NCBI RefSeq assembly: GCF_900143025.1
Contig: NZ_FRCT01000001.1
Location: 310,001-374,000 of the forward strand
Direction of reading: 5' to 3'
Origin: Ruminococcus flavefaciens
GTDB lineage: Bacteria > Bacillota > Clostridia > Oscillospirales > Ruminococcaceae
DNA: 64,000 nucleotides
In this document: positions 15,277 to 24,091 of the stretch, piece after piece
Layout of the letters: every line of letters starts with the position of its first letter
How positions within the stretch are numbered: the first letter of the stretch is position 1
Made by a program: the position numbers and the translations under genes
The notes under the pieces: generated by a model
Told to the model about the DNA's origin: nothing
What the model saw: the letters and a program-made list of their open reading frames with translations, nothing else
Database searches by the model: none

Positions 15277-16503
15277 ATGTTATTTAAAAGAAAGATAATA
15301 AAAACAGCTGCGGCATTATTATCTGCGGCTTTTATCGGATTATTCGGAACGGCGGGATATTATTCCGCTCAGCTTCCCGATGTTATCACAGCTGATGCAG
15401 ATTCAGAGATAAAAATAGCGGGATTTCCCGAACTGAGCTGCGTAAGCTGCACTGACGATGTTATCCCGGCAGCAGGAAGCTGCGCAGGTACAGAACAGGT
15501 AACTTTTTCGCTTTTCGGTGTTATTCCCGTTAAAAATGTTGAAGTTAACAAGGCAGAAGCCCCAGTTTTTGCCGCAGGAGGCAGACCCTTCGGCATAAAG
15601 CTCCTTATGGAGGGTGTTATGGTCACGGGGCTCGGCGATGTTGAAGATGAGAAAGGTACGCTTATATGTCCTGCCGGGGAAGCAGGTATCAGCAAGGGCG
15701 ATATCATAAGGAGTGCGGACGGCAATGCGCTTACGTCCAACGATCAGCTTCAAGAGATCATAGCATCATCTGAGGGTAAAGATATCGAGCTCTCTGTAGA
15801 TCGTGACGGAAGTATTTTTTCTGTATCCCTACAGCCTGTAAGGTCCCGCAGGAGCGGAACGTGGAAGGGCGGTATGTGGGTACGCGACAGCATTGCAGGT
15901 ATCGGCACCATGACGTTCTTTGACAAGAATTCGGGCAGCTTTGTCGGACTTGGGCACCCCATATGCGATTCCGACACAGGCGGCATAGTTCCCGTTCACA
16001 GCGGCGAGGCAGTACCGGTGGATATTACCGAGGTACGCCGCGGCGCAAGAGGTATACCGGGGGAGCTGAGAGGGAAATTCCTTGCAGAGAGCAGTTTCGG
16101 CGTACTTGACCGCAATAGAACGAGCGGCATATACGGCAGATTATCCGAAAATGCTCTTGCCGAGTTTTCCGAGGGCTCGGAAGAATTCAAAATGGCATAC
16201 CGACAGGAAGTGACCGTTGGACCTGCTGAAATATACACGACCATAGCAGGCGAGACTCCCGAAAAATATTCAGCTGAGATAGTCAGCGTAGACTATGGCA
16301 GCGTTGGAACATCTAAAAACATGGTGATACGCATAACCGATGAGAGGCTTATAAAAGCCGTGGGCGGCATAGTGCAGGGCATGAGCGGAAGCCCCATAAT
16401 ACAGAACGGTAAGCTTGTAGGAGCTCTTACTCATGTTTTTGTAGCCGACCCTGCTCAGGGCTATGGCATATTTGCCGAGACCATGGCACAGGACCTTGGA
16501 TAA
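15277..16503 (+). CDS. spoIVB: SpoIVB serine peptidase
   Basis: Forespore-secreted protease that signals across the inter-membrane space to release SpoIVFB and so activate sigma-K. The 408 residues show a single N-terminal membrane anchor, a PDZ domain at about 105-185 (EAGISKGDIIRSADGNAL) and an S55 peptidase domain. The catalytic His227 is in GLGHPICD and the nucleophile Ser372 in GMSGSPI. A small TGTTCC-CGAA-GGAACA hairpin precedes the gene at 15246-15261. With spoIID at 44614 it indicates that the organism, or a recent ancestor, could form spores. Confidence 0.96.
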   Translation: MLFKRKIIKTAAALLSAAFIGLFGTAGYYSAQLPDVITADADSEIKIAGFPELSCVSCTDDVIPAAGSCAGTEQVTFSLFGVIPVKNVEVNKAEAPVFAAGGRPFGIKLLMEGVMVTGLGDVEDEKGTLICPAGEAGISKGDIIRSADGNALTSNDQLQEIIASSEGKDIELSVDRDGSIFSVSLQPVRSRRSGTWKGGMWVRDSIAGIGTMTFFDKNSGSFVGLGHPICDSDTGGIVPVHSGEAVPVDITEVRRGARGIPGELRGKFLAESSFGVLDRNRTSGIYGRLSENALAEFSEGSEEFKMAYRQEVTVGPAEIYTTIAGETPEKYSAEIVSVDYGSVGTSKNMVIRITDERLIKAVGGIVQGMSGSPIIQNGKLVGALTHVFVADPAQGYGIFAETMAQDLG

Positions 16504-16523
16504 GGCAAAAAGATAACAAAAGT

Positions 16524-16545
16524 GGGCGTTACAACTGTAACGCCC
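16524..16545 (+). terminator. Bidirectional terminator between spoIVB and ptsH
   Basis: A perfect 10-bp stem GGGCGTTACA / TGTAACGCCC with a two-base loop. The plus strand runs into GAGTTTTGG and the minus strand into ACTTTTGTTATCTTTTT, so it can serve both convergent genes. Confidence 0.8.
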
Positions 16546-16560
16546 TGAGTTTTGGCTTGA

Positions 16561-16833
16561 TTATCTGTTTTCTTCGCTGAAACCACTGTCAACGAGCTCG
16601 ATGAGAGCATCAACAGCAGCTTTTTCGTCTGCACCGTCTGCGATAACCTTTACGTTTGTACCGCCTACGATACCGAGTGAAAGAATACCGAGTAAGCTCT
16701 TAGCATTTACTCTGCGCTCTTCTTTCTCGATCCAGATTGATGACTTGAACTCATTAGCCTTCTGAATAAAGAAGGTTGCAGGTCTTGCGTGAAGTCCAAC
16801 CTGATTCTTTACCATTACTTCTCTGACAAACAT
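16561..16833 (-). CDS. ptsH: HPr phosphocarrier protein
   Basis: Carries phosphate from enzyme I to sugar-specific enzyme II in the PTS, and when phosphorylated on serine acts in carbon catabolite control. From the ATG at 16831-16833 the key residues fall on their classical numbers: His15 in VGLHARPA and Ser46 in NAKSLLGILSLG. At 90 residues it has the normal size. A TTG two codons earlier is less likely because of ribosome-site spacing. Having His15 makes it HPr rather than Crh. It is monocistronic, with a strong promoter and terminator; enzyme I is not nearby. Confidence 0.95.
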   Translation of the reverse strand: MFVREVMVKNQVGLHARPATFFIQKANEFKSSIWIEKEERRVNAKSLLGILSLGIVGGTNVKVIADGADEKAAVDALIELVDSGFSEENR

Positions 16834-17201
16834 ATACAACTCTCCTATTCTCTGTAGTTACAGCCCCTCTCATTAACAGGACTGTGTTGCTGTTTGCAAA
16901 TATGTTTCACTTGCTGATATCATTATACAATCATTTTTTTTTAGTGTCAACGGATTTTTCAGTTAAAAAAACAAGATTTCATTAAATTCTACATTTAGAT
17001 TAAATGTGAATAAAAAATTATCAACCTGCTTGTTGATTATCACTACAAAAAAATGTTGACATTAATTGTTGAAGTTGCATATGATTTGGCACCAGAATAT
17101 GGTTATTTCTTCTAAACGGAAAAAGCATTTTTGTCTATACAGCCAGTTGATGTGTGGAACAACAGCTTTTTCATAACTTAAAAGCTGACAGCAAAAACCG
17201 G
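16834..17201. other. AT-rich gap upstream of ptsH
   Basis: About 370 bases. It holds the ptsH promoter and a possible plus-strand promoter, TTGACA (17056-17061) with TATGAT (17080-17085) at an 18-base spacing, that faces the trmD 3' end. An AGCTTTT / AAAAGCT inverted repeat lies at 17164-17186. No gene is visible. Confidence 0.4.
16922..16950 (-). promoter_or_regulatory. Promoter of ptsH
   Basis: Perfect TTGACA (16945-16950) and TATAAT (16922-16927) with a 17-base, A-rich spacer. Confidence 0.85.
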
Positions 17202-17900
17202 TCAGTCATTTTGAGCGTTGTATTTAGCTAAAAGATCGGGTCTGCGTTCAGCTGTGATCCTCAGGCTCTGTTCATGTCTCCATGTCTCGATATTCTTGTG
17301 ATGACCTGTGAGAAGCACAGGTGGCACAGACTCGCCTTCCCAGACTTCTGGGCGGGTATACTGGGGATATTCCAGCAATCCGCTGTATATGCTCTCGTCG
17401 GTGAAGCAGACCTCATCGGAGAGAACTCCCTCGCACATACGCGCAACAGCGTCTGCAACCACCATTGCAGGTATCTCGCCGCCTGTGAGTACATAATCGC
17501 CAATGGATATCTCCTCGTCCACTATTTTGTCCAGTACACGCTGATCTACGCCCTCATAGTGACCGCAGAGGATAAGGATATTGTCCATTTTGGAGAGTTC
17601 TATGGCTTTTTTCTGGTCAAAAACAGTGCCCTTGGGGGACATATATATAGTATGGGGCTTTTCGCCGAGATCCTCGCAGATCGCCTTGTAGCAGTTGTAT
17701 ATGGGCTCGCACTGCATTACCATTCCCATGCCGCCGCCGTAGGGAGTATCATCGACTCTGCGGTGCTTATCCTGAGTATATTCACGTATCTGGCGGCAGT
17801 GTAGACTGAGCTTGCCTGCTTTTCTGGCCCTGCCTACGATGCTCTCACCCAGAACGGCTTCACACATTTCGGGGAATAATGTAGCTATTTCGATATGCAT
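17202..17900 (-). CDS. trmD: tRNA (guanine-37-N1) methyltransferase TrmD
   Basis: Methylates G37 next to the anticodon with SAM and prevents frameshifting. The trefoil-knot motifs are all present: [24 protein letters not shown] and [14 protein letters not shown]. The 232-residue length is normal. In most Firmicutes rimM and trmD are adjacent; here two membrane-protein genes lie between them, but all are in one direction and probably one operon. Confidence 0.97.
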   Translation of the reverse strand: MHIEIATLFPEMCEAVLGESIVGRARKAGKLSLHCRQIREYTQDKHRRVDDTPYGGGMGMVMQCEPIYNCYKAICEDLGEKPHTIYMSPKGTVFDQKKAIELSKMDNILILCGHYEGVDQRVLDKIVDEEISIGDYVLTGGEIPAMVVADAVARMCEGVLSDEVCFTDESIYSGLLEYPQYTRPEVWEGESVPPVLLTGHHKNIETWRHEQSLRITAERRPDLLAKYNAQND

Positions 17901-17953
17901 TGTTTTTCTCCTTTTATGATTTGAGACCGCAGAAAACAGCGGTCTCGGGATAA

Positions 17954-18691
17954 TTATGTAAGCTTTATGCTATTGGCTATTGCCAGTACCTCATTCCAGT
18001 CGGTGACTGATATGTCTATGATATAGCGTGTTTTCTTATCCTTTTCGGGATAAATATTGATGACCGCAAATTTTGCATAACCGTGATCGCCGTCAGGCTC
18101 AACACTTGACAGGAGATATCCGCGGTAGCCAACTCCGTCAACAGGATAGAATTTTACGGGAAATTCCTTGCCGAAGTAGAAATCATCGCTTTTTAACTTC
18201 ATTATTCTGTAAAAGGTCTTGGAATTCTTGTAGTTATGTATGTCAAAATCGTCCATTGTCAGCGATGCCATGAGCTTTACGAACTCGTATTTGCTTTCTG
18301 GAGTGGTTTTCTCTGCGTCCTTGCAGTAAGCATCGAGGTCATCATGGGTTATTCCCGTCATATCGAGAAAATCAGAGCTTTCGTTTATGCGCTCCTGAGA
18401 AATGTTTATCATGTGAGATTTGTCTTCATTTGCCCATGTTACGGCATTATCATCGGCGGCACGCTGTGCCTCCATATCGTTCCATGCGGTTATGCGGACT
18501 CCCATAGTGGAGAAATCAGCATAGCCCTCGGAAAGCTTGGGCAGGTCTTTTGGAAGCTCCTCCCATATGCTGTCCCTTATTTCCAATTCGTGAGTACACT
18601 TGTAGTAATAGGGGATTCCCGGGAAGAAGTACGCGCAGACGCCTGCTGCGACAATGATGAGCAGAAATAGTATGCCTAAGATCTTTTTCAT
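17954..18691 (-). CDS. Membrane-anchored protein, paralogue of the 19863 gene
   Basis: 245 residues with one N-terminal membrane segment (4-22) followed directly by [10 protein letters not shown], then a soluble domain that would face outside. The protein at 19863-20603 has the same plan: an MKK start, one membrane segment and FFPGLPTYIK at the same place, with the same length. Both domains end in a strand followed by a short I-x-S-I-x-L tail. I recognise no catalytic motif or known family. It lies between trmD and another membrane protein, in an operon of translation genes. Confidence 0.75.
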   Translation of the reverse strand: MKKILGILFLLIIVAAGVCAYFFPGIPYYYKCTHELEIRDSIWEELPKDLPKLSEGYADFSTMGVRITAWNDMEAQRAADDNAVTWANEDKSHMINISQERINESSDFLDMTGITHDDLDAYCKDAEKTTPESKYEFVKLMASLTMDDFDIHNYKNSKTFYRIMKLKSDDFYFGKEFPVKFYPVDGVGYRGYLLSSVEPDGDHGYAKFAVINIYPEKDKKTRYIIDISVTDWNEVLAIANSIKLT

Positions 18692-18756
18692 AAAAAGTGC
18701 CTCCTTTTGGCGTTTTTACGCCGTTTTTTTCTTTTGTTCCTTTTTTTATCTCTTTT

Positions 18757-19344
18757 TTATGTTTTTTCAAGCTCTTTACAGTGCATAAGGTGTATACCTA
18801 TATGTCCGATGCCGAGTATTATTGCCGCCGCAATAAGAAAGACATTGCAGGCGTATACTCCCATTATAAATACTGCAAATACGGGCAGGAAAGCTCCTGC
18901 CAGCGGAAATCCGCAGTAATCCGAGTACATATCCGCAAGAGTGCGGCTGCTTCGGAAATATCCCAGCCAGTAGAGCTCATACATTATCATAAGTATGAGC
19001 GCGGTAATAATGAAGCCAAGTCTCGGTGAAAGACTGAATTTATCGAGTCTGCGGTCTGTGAGCACCAATGCGGAGACCAGTCCTTCTCCTGCTCGTTCAA
19101 GTGCAAGGAGAGTTTTGTTTTCATGCTTTGCGGACTCCTCATAGCCTTCGGGCTGTTTTTTGCTCCATATTATATTGGGAATGAACAGCATCAGCAGAAA
19201 AACTATCCCAACTACAGATACTCCCCATTTCGGGAGCTGTTTGTAGCTTTGGAGTATGCTTTTGCTGCTTGTAAGTGACCATGCCGCAATGGCAGCAAGG
19301 ACTGCCGCAAGAGCCGTGAGAGCAGCGATATTGCTCTTTTTCAT
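18757..19344 (-). CDS. Unknown multi-pass membrane protein
   Basis: 195 residues with about five membrane segments (roughly 7-25, 41-60, 108-130, 145-162, 165-186). A charged cytoplasmic loop at 62-105 contains LALERAGEG. It starts one base after the rimM stop, so it is in the rimM operon. No family is recognised with confidence. Confidence 0.72.
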   Translation of the reverse strand: MKKSNIAALTALAAVLAAIAAWSLTSSKSILQSYKQLPKWGVSVVGIVFLLMLFIPNIIWSKKQPEGYEESAKHENKTLLALERAGEGLVSALVLTDRRLDKFSLSPRLGFIITALILMIMYELYWLGYFRSSRTLADMYSDYCGFPLAGAFLPVFAVFIMGVYACNVFLIAAAIILGIGHIGIHLMHCKELEKT

Positions 19345-19345
19345 T

Positions 19346-19849
19346 TCAGTCGAAAAGACCGTCCAGCGGGCGGATAGTCATAACTCCGCCGTCTACATCT
19401 GTAGACACGATAACATCGGCAATTGCAGGCACAAGGTACTCTCTGTCTTCGCCCTTGATGACGTAGACATCGTTTGCACCTGTCTGCATAACGTCGATTA
19501 TCTTGCCGTATACTGTGTCGCTGTCAGCATCGCGGACTTCAAGTCCGATAAGGTCCTGTATGAAGTAGGTGTCATCGTCAAGCTCCAAGTCGTCGCGGTG
19601 CATATAAAGCACCTTGTTGCGGAGCTTTTCCGCAGCCTCGGGAGTGTCTATGCCCTCTATCTTAGCGATAACTGTATTCTTGAACACGCGGGAGCGTTCT
19701 ATTGTCACTTCCTCGTGGTTCTTTCCTATGAAAAGCCTGTCGAACTCCGCAAGGAGCTCGGGACTGTCGGTATATGGCATTATCTTCACTTCACCGCGTA
19801 TGCCGTGGGTGGTGACTATCTTGCCTGCTTCGAGATATTCCTTTTTCAT
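19346..19849 (-). CDS. rimM: Ribosome maturation factor RimM
   Basis: Helps assemble the 30S head domain by binding S19. The 167 residues have the N-terminal RimM barrel (AGKIVTTHGIRGEVKIMPYTDSPE) and a C-terminal PRC barrel (FIQDLIGLEVRDADSDTVYGKI...YLVPAIADVIV). It is preceded by the membrane-anchored paralogue at 19863 and followed by two membrane-protein genes before trmD. Confidence 0.96.
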   Translation of the reverse strand: MKKEYLEAGKIVTTHGIRGEVKIMPYTDSPELLAEFDRLFIGKNHEEVTIERSRVFKNTVIAKIEGIDTPEAAEKLRNKVLYMHRDDLELDDDTYFIQDLIGLEVRDADSDTVYGKIIDVMQTGANDVYVIKGEDREYLVPAIADVIVSTDVDGGVMTIRPLDGLFD

Positions 19850-19862
19850 ATTTTATCCTTTA

Positions 19863-20603
19863 TTATTCAAGCTCTATTGAGCTTATTATCTGCTTTGCTA
19901 TCGTTTCGTCGGGACATTTCATCATTATTGAGTATTTGTTGACTTCATCGCCGACAGGGAAAAAAGTAAATGTCCACATATTTCCTGTATAGCCATACGC
20001 AAAAAACTGACCGACATATCCTGTGTAGCTGTCGTTTTTGATTTTCCACATTTTTTCTTCCTGATAAGCGGCTTCCTTTGATTCTGCAAGCTCTGCAAAC
20101 ACTTTTCTGTCTTTGCTGCGAAGCTTTAAACAATCTTTGGCTGTAAAGCTGTCCCTGATATACCAGAGAATATTATCTGAAAGATCATATGGATTGGTTT
20201 TTATTCCAAGAGTGTTGAAAAAGTGCTTGTAATCGTCTTCTGTATAATTATAGCTTGTCCACGGGTCATACCCAAGCTCGCTGTCGTAAGATGCATAATA
20301 ATCTTCGTAGTTTAAGGCTTCAAGAAACAGAGATGCGTTCAGCGATGAAGAGGCTATTCCGTTTCCGCTTTCTTTTAGTTCCCAGTCACCAGGTGCTTTC
20401 AGCTTTACGCCTTTTATTGTATATTCCTTAAAATCAGCTCCTGCTGATACAGCTTCAAATACAGGGACTTTCTCGTCTATATGTTTGTATTTGTGCTTTA
20501 CCTTTATATATGTGGGAAGTCCCGGGAAGAATATGAATATGACCAGTGCCGAGATGAGCAGGAAGCCGAGAACAGCTCCGCCGATAGTAAGTGCTTTTTT
20601 CAT
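19863..20603 (-). CDS. Membrane-anchored protein, paralogue of the 17954 gene
   Basis: 246 residues with one N-terminal membrane segment (about 7-25) followed by FFPGLPTYIK and a soluble domain rich in Tyr, Asp and Trp. Its overall plan matches the protein at 17954-18691, although the domains have diverged strongly. A motif APGDWELKESGNG at about 70 resembles sequences in extracytoplasmic lipoprotein-like domains, but no function is clear. The two copies bracket rimM and a membrane protein. Confidence 0.75.
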   Translation of the reverse strand: MKKALTIGGAVLGFLLISALVIFIFFPGLPTYIKVKHKYKHIDEKVPVFEAVSAGADFKEYTIKGVKLKAPGDWELKESGNGIASSSLNASLFLEALNYEDYYASYDSELGYDPWTSYNYTEDDYKHFFNTLGIKTNPYDLSDNILWYIRDSFTAKDCLKLRSKDRKVFAELAESKEAAYQEEKMWKIKNDSYTGYVGQFFAYGYTGNMWTFTFFPVGDEVNKYSIMMKCPDETIAKQIISSIELE

Positions 20604-20632
20604 TTTATTATTTACCTGTTTGATGTTTCATT

Positions 20633-20758
20633 GTAGGGGCGCAAAGTGTGCGCCCGTGCATTATGAATAATCAAACGTGAATATTGTAGGGGCGATGCCT
20701 ACATCGCCCCGTAAATCATCGGGGAATATATTGGGCTGATGTAGGCATCAGCCTCTAC
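20633..20758. repeat. Three TGTAGGGG-type hairpins between purB and the rimM operon
   Basis: GGGGCGCAAAGTGTGCGCCC (20636-20655) and GGGGCGATG...CATCGCCCC (20691-20710) are hairpins that begin with TGTAGGGG; GGCTGATG...CATCAGCC (about 20732-20752) ends with CTCTACA. They lie after purB and before the next gene. Confidence 0.75.
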
Positions 20759-20776
20759 AAAAGAATTGAGCTTCGC

Positions 20777-22216
20777 TTAGTTTTTCATTTCAAAGCTTTC
20801 GCCGAGAATGTCCTTGTTTGCTTCGAGTATAGGCTTTATGCACTCTGCAAGGAACTCATCAACCTGCTGAGAGCTTCTGCCTGTGTAGTTCTCAGGCTTG
20901 AGAACAGCGTCAAGTTCCTCCTTTGTTACCATGAACATCGGGTCAGCTTCGATAAGCTCGCAGAGATTGTTGTCCAGACCGCGAACCTTAACGTTTGCGC
21001 CTGCTTCCATAGAGTAATCCATGATACGGTCGTGGAGCTCCTGACGGTTTCCGCCCTTCTTGACAGCATCCATCATGATGTTCTCGCTTGCCATGAACGG
21101 GAGCTCAGCCATAACGCGGCGGCGTATCATTTCGGGATATACAACGATACCGTTTGTAACGTTCATCATTATATTGAGGATAGCGTCAACGCCGAGGAAT
21201 GCCTCTGCTACGCTGATACGCTTGTTTGCTGAGTCGTCGAGAGTTCTCTCGAACCACTGTGTGCCTGCTGTGAATGCAGGGTTGAGGCTGTCTATCATTA
21301 CGTAACGGGCAAGGGAGGTTATTCTCTCACAGCGCATAGGATTACGCTTGTAAGCCATTGCAGAAGAGCCTATCTGCTTCTTCTCTCTTGGCTCCTCCAT
21401 TTCCTTGAAGGACTGGAGTATACGCATATCGTTTGAGAACTTGCTTGCGGACTGAGCAATATCGCTGAGGAGCTCAAGTACCTTAGAGTCTACCTTACGT
21501 GAGTAGGTCTGACCTGATACGGGAACTACTGCATCGAAGCCCATTTCCTCAGCTATCATCTGCTCCAGCTTCTTTATCTTGTCGGTATCGCCCTCGAAAA
21601 GCTCCATGAATGAAGCCTGTGTACCTGTTGTGCCCTTAGAGCCGAGAAGCTTTAATGTGGACATACGGTATTCAAGGTCGTTGAAGTCCATGAGGAGCTC
21701 ATTGAGCCAGAGTGTAGCTCTCTTGCCCACAGTTGTGAGCTGAGCAGGCTGAAGATGTGTATAAGCGAGGCAGGGGAGGTTTTTGTACTCGTCTGCGAAC
21801 TTCGCAAGGTTGTTCATAACGTTTATGAGCTTTCTGCGGACTATTTTAAGAGCGTCGCGCATGATGATAACATCGGTATTATCGCCTACATAGCATGATG
21901 TAGCGCCGAGGTGAATGATGCCTGCGGCATCGGGACAAGCCTGTCCGTATGTGAAAACGTGAGCCATAACATCGTGGCGTGTTATCTTTTCGCGCTCTGC
22001 TGCCATTTCATAGTCAACATCGTTGATATGCTCTTCAAGCTGCTTTACCTGTGCCTCTGTAACAGGGAGACCAAGCTTCATTTCGGCTCTTGCGAGAGCT
22101 ACCCAGAGCTTTCTCCATGTAGTGAATTTCTTATCTGCCGAGAAAATATACTGCATTTCCTCACTTGCATAACGTGTACAGAATGGGCTTTCATAGCTGT
22201 TGATATTACCGCTCAT
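20777..22216 (-). CDS. purB: Adenylosuccinate lyase PurB
   Basis: Cleaves SAICAR and adenylosuccinate, two steps of purine synthesis. The 479 residues contain the fumarase/aspartase signature GSSAMAYKRNPMRCE and TGTQASFMELFEGD. It is the long clostridial form; it begins NINSYESPFCTRYASEEM. It is preceded by a perfect promoter and followed by a repeat cluster. No purine operon gene is adjacent. Confidence 0.97.
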   Translation of the reverse strand: MSGNINSYESPFCTRYASEEMQYIFSADKKFTTWRKLWVALARAEMKLGLPVTEAQVKQLEEHINDVDYEMAAEREKITRHDVMAHVFTYGQACPDAAGIIHLGATSCYVGDNTDVIIMRDALKIVRRKLINVMNNLAKFADEYKNLPCLAYTHLQPAQLTTVGKRATLWLNELLMDFNDLEYRMSTLKLLGSKGTTGTQASFMELFEGDTDKIKKLEQMIAEEMGFDAVVPVSGQTYSRKVDSKVLELLSDIAQSASKFSNDMRILQSFKEMEEPREKKQIGSSAMAYKRNPMRCERITSLARYVMIDSLNPAFTAGTQWFERTLDDSANKRISVAEAFLGVDAILNIMMNVTNGIVVYPEMIRRRVMAELPFMASENIMMDAVKKGGNRQELHDRIMDYSMEAGANVKVRGLDNNLCELIEADPMFMVTKEELDAVLKPENYTGRSSQQVDEFLAECIKPILEANKDILGESFEMKN

Positions 22217-22270
22217 TTATAATGTTCTCCTTTTAATTCAATTAGCGTACTGCGACAGTACATCAAATTA

Positions 22271-22299
22271 ATTATAGCATCATACTGCTGTTATGTCAA
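22271..22299 (-). promoter_or_regulatory. Promoter of purB
   Basis: Perfect TTGACA (22294-22299) and TATAAT (22271-22276) with 17 bases between, about 50 bases before purB. Confidence 0.88.
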
Positions 22300-22304
22300 T
22301 AAAA

Positions 22305-22325
22305 AAGGCGGCTCAAAGCCGCCTT
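22305..22325 (-). terminator. Terminator of the FHA-phosphatase operon
   Basis: Stem AAGGCGGCT / AGCCGCCTT with a three-base loop, then TTTTTT on the minus strand, after the last gene of the operon. Confidence 0.88.
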
Positions 22326-22375
22326 AGTTTTGCAGAAAAAACCTTGCATTTTCTGTGAAAATTTGACATGATATG

Positions 22376-23029
22376 TCATATTTCGTCCATAGTTCCGCTG
22401 CTGTCCGACAAGCCGCAAGGACTTTCAGGGAGAGATATATCCGACATTTCATCTGCTGCTGATCTTTTTAAGCTGTCTATCTTCTGCTGGTATGGATCCT
22501 TTATATCTCTCTGATGCCTGTCCATTTCCTGATCGAAGAAACGCTCGTTGAAGTGCGGAAAGCCGTCGCAGGCTTCAAGCTTATGGTAGGTCATATTTAT
22601 TTTCAGGTTTATGAAGGCTGCTGTGCCCACTATTATAAATAGTACAAGGTGGAACCAGAAGCACTTTGTCAGCACCTTGAAATCGTGGAAAAGCTTGTTT
22701 TCATATGGACTTATTACCCACAGGAGAAGCTGATTTGCCGTAAGTATGGCTATTACCAGTATCGCCATTATATCTCTGTATCTGTAGCACGCCTGCCATG
22801 CGCAGTATCCGACAATAGGCACGATAAAGACCGCATCTACAGAGGCAGCTGTGACGTTGGTTATAAATCCCATGAATATAGCCACAGGAAGGTATACTAT
22901 CAGAGGTGCAAAGTAGAATATGACCAGAAGCGAACGTATTTTGTTCACGCGGTTGAGAAGAGTAAGATTATGGGCGAATTCACGCGTTTTCTGACTGCGG
23001 TTGAGCGCAAATTCAGATGTTGAGGTCAT
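22376..23029 (-). CDS. Unknown membrane protein of the FHA-PP2C operon
   Basis: 217 residues. About 30 polar residues lead to four membrane segments (about 32-58, 63-80, 86-106, 122-142) and a 70-residue hydrophilic tail with RHQRDIKDPYQQKI. The tail is Ser- and Asp-rich near its end. It is the last gene of a four-gene operon with an FHA protein and a PP2C phosphatase, so its cytoplasmic tail could be a phosphorylation target; that is inference only. No family is recognised. Confidence 0.72.
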   Translation of the reverse strand: MTSTSEFALNRSQKTREFAHNLTLLNRVNKIRSLLVIFYFAPLIVYLPVAIFMGFITNVTAASVDAVFIVPIVGYCAWQACYRYRDIMAILVIAILTANQLLLWVISPYENKLFHDFKVLTKCFWFHLVLFIIVGTAAFINLKINMTYHKLEACDGFPHFNERFFDQEMDRHQRDIKDPYQQKIDSLKRSAADEMSDISLPESPCGLSDSSGTMDEI

Positions 23030-23049
23030 TGTATCATCTCCTGTTGCTG

Positions 23050-23286
23050 CTATGATATTATTCTTTCGTTTGTGTGGACTATAACGGTATTTTCGATAAG
23101 CTTAAAGCCTTCAACGGCTGCTGCTTCCATTACGCCGTCGGAAAGCTTTTCGTTGATATCATGGGGAGGGGTAGTCCTCTCGCGTATCTTTCGTTCTTTT
23201 TTGGATATCATAGTCCACATGATGATGTTTATTATCACAAATACCGCAGCAGATGCTGCGATAACAAGTATCTCGCCTGTTGTCAT
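23050..23286 (-). CDS. 78-residue single-pass membrane protein
   Basis: One hydrophobic segment at about residues 5-27, then KKERKIRER and a polar tail that contains Thr-Thr-Pro-Pro, a plausible phospho-threonine site. It stands between the phosphatase (16 bases away) and the four-helix membrane protein (20 bases). No family known to me. Confidence 0.7.
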   Translation of the reverse strand: MTTGEILVIAASAAVFVIINIIMWTMISKKERKIRERTTPPHDINEKLSDGVMEAAAVEGFKLIENTVIVHTNERIIS

Positions 23287-23302
23287 AGAGTCTGCTCCTT
23301 TT

Positions 23303-24070
23303 TCAAAGCTCGGCGCGGAAGAGAGCGACGGTTATGTTATCGCTTTCCGCTCTGTTTTTCACGGTCTCGATAAGCTGGCGCATCTTCGACTGCATATTCT
23401 TCTTTGTGGAAGTATTCTTCGCGGAAAGCTCATCGAATATCTCCTTTTCCGTAAGCACATGGCGGAAACCGTCGGAGCATACCATATATGTTACGTCGTT
23501 TTCGAGATTTCCAAGTCTTATTTCGGGAGCTACCTCGCCTGTAACGCCTATGCACTGCACAAGGGCGTTTCTTCGCGGGTCTGAAAGAGCCTCCTCGGGA
23601 GTCATTTTTCCCATTTTCACGGCGCGGTTCACGTAGGTATGGTCGTCGGTTATCTGGCTGAGTTTATCCGATATCTTGTATATTCTGCTGTCGCCCACAT
23701 GGAAGGTCATATATTCCGAGTTTACGGCTATTATGCCTGTTGCGGTAGTACCGAGCTGCAAATTGTTGTGTGAGCCGTAATGTACCAGCATAGCGTTAAG
23801 TCGGCGGAGTCTGCTTATTACGTTATGTGCGGCTGTCTGCCAGTCCCAGTCGGGAAGCTCAAACGGAAATTCGGTATCGAACCATTCCGCAAAGCTTCTT
23901 ACAACCTCTGCGCTTGCAAGCTCGCCCCGTGAGAGACCGCCCATGCCGTCGCATACCATTACAAGTGCAGCCATACCTGTACTTGTTTTTGCTGTTTTGA
24001 CGCATACGCTGTCCTGATTTATTTTTTTTGTGATGCCGATATCGGTATCACAGGCTGCGATATATTTCAT
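23303..24070 (-). CDS. PP2C-type serine/threonine phosphatase
   Basis: 255 residues with the metal-dependent phosphatase motifs in order: DIGITKKINQDSV (about 10-22), VCDGMGGLSRGE, GDSRIYKISD, VCSDGF and ESDNITVALF. These supply the aspartates for the two metal ions. The protein is soluble. It is the second gene of an operon that starts with an FHA phosphothreonine-binding protein; no protein kinase of the Hanks type is encoded in the window. It resembles Stp/PrpC but lies outside the usual rlmN-stp-prkC-rsgA cluster. Confidence 0.92.
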   Translation of the reverse strand: MKYIAACDTDIGITKKINQDSVCVKTAKTSTGMAALVMVCDGMGGLSRGELASAEVVRSFAEWFDTEFPFELPDWDWQTAAHNVISRLRRLNAMLVHYGSHNNLQLGTTATGIIAVNSEYMTFHVGDSRIYKISDKLSQITDDHTYVNRAVKMGKMTPEEALSDPRRNALVQCIGVTGEVAPEIRLGNLENDVTYMVCSDGFRHVLTEKEIFDELSAKNTSTKKNMQSKMRQLIETVKNRAESDNITVALFRAEL

Positions 24071-24091
24071 AATTCCCCCTTACGGCGGACA

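Noticed and set aside
17054..17116. 20-codon plus-strand frame starting MLTLIVEVAYD
   Set aside because: No ribosome site, and its start codon overlaps the candidate -35 box.
20604..20776. tRNA or small RNA gene
   Set aside because: The hairpins belong to the TGTAGGGG repeat family, and no cloverleaf or promoter is seen.
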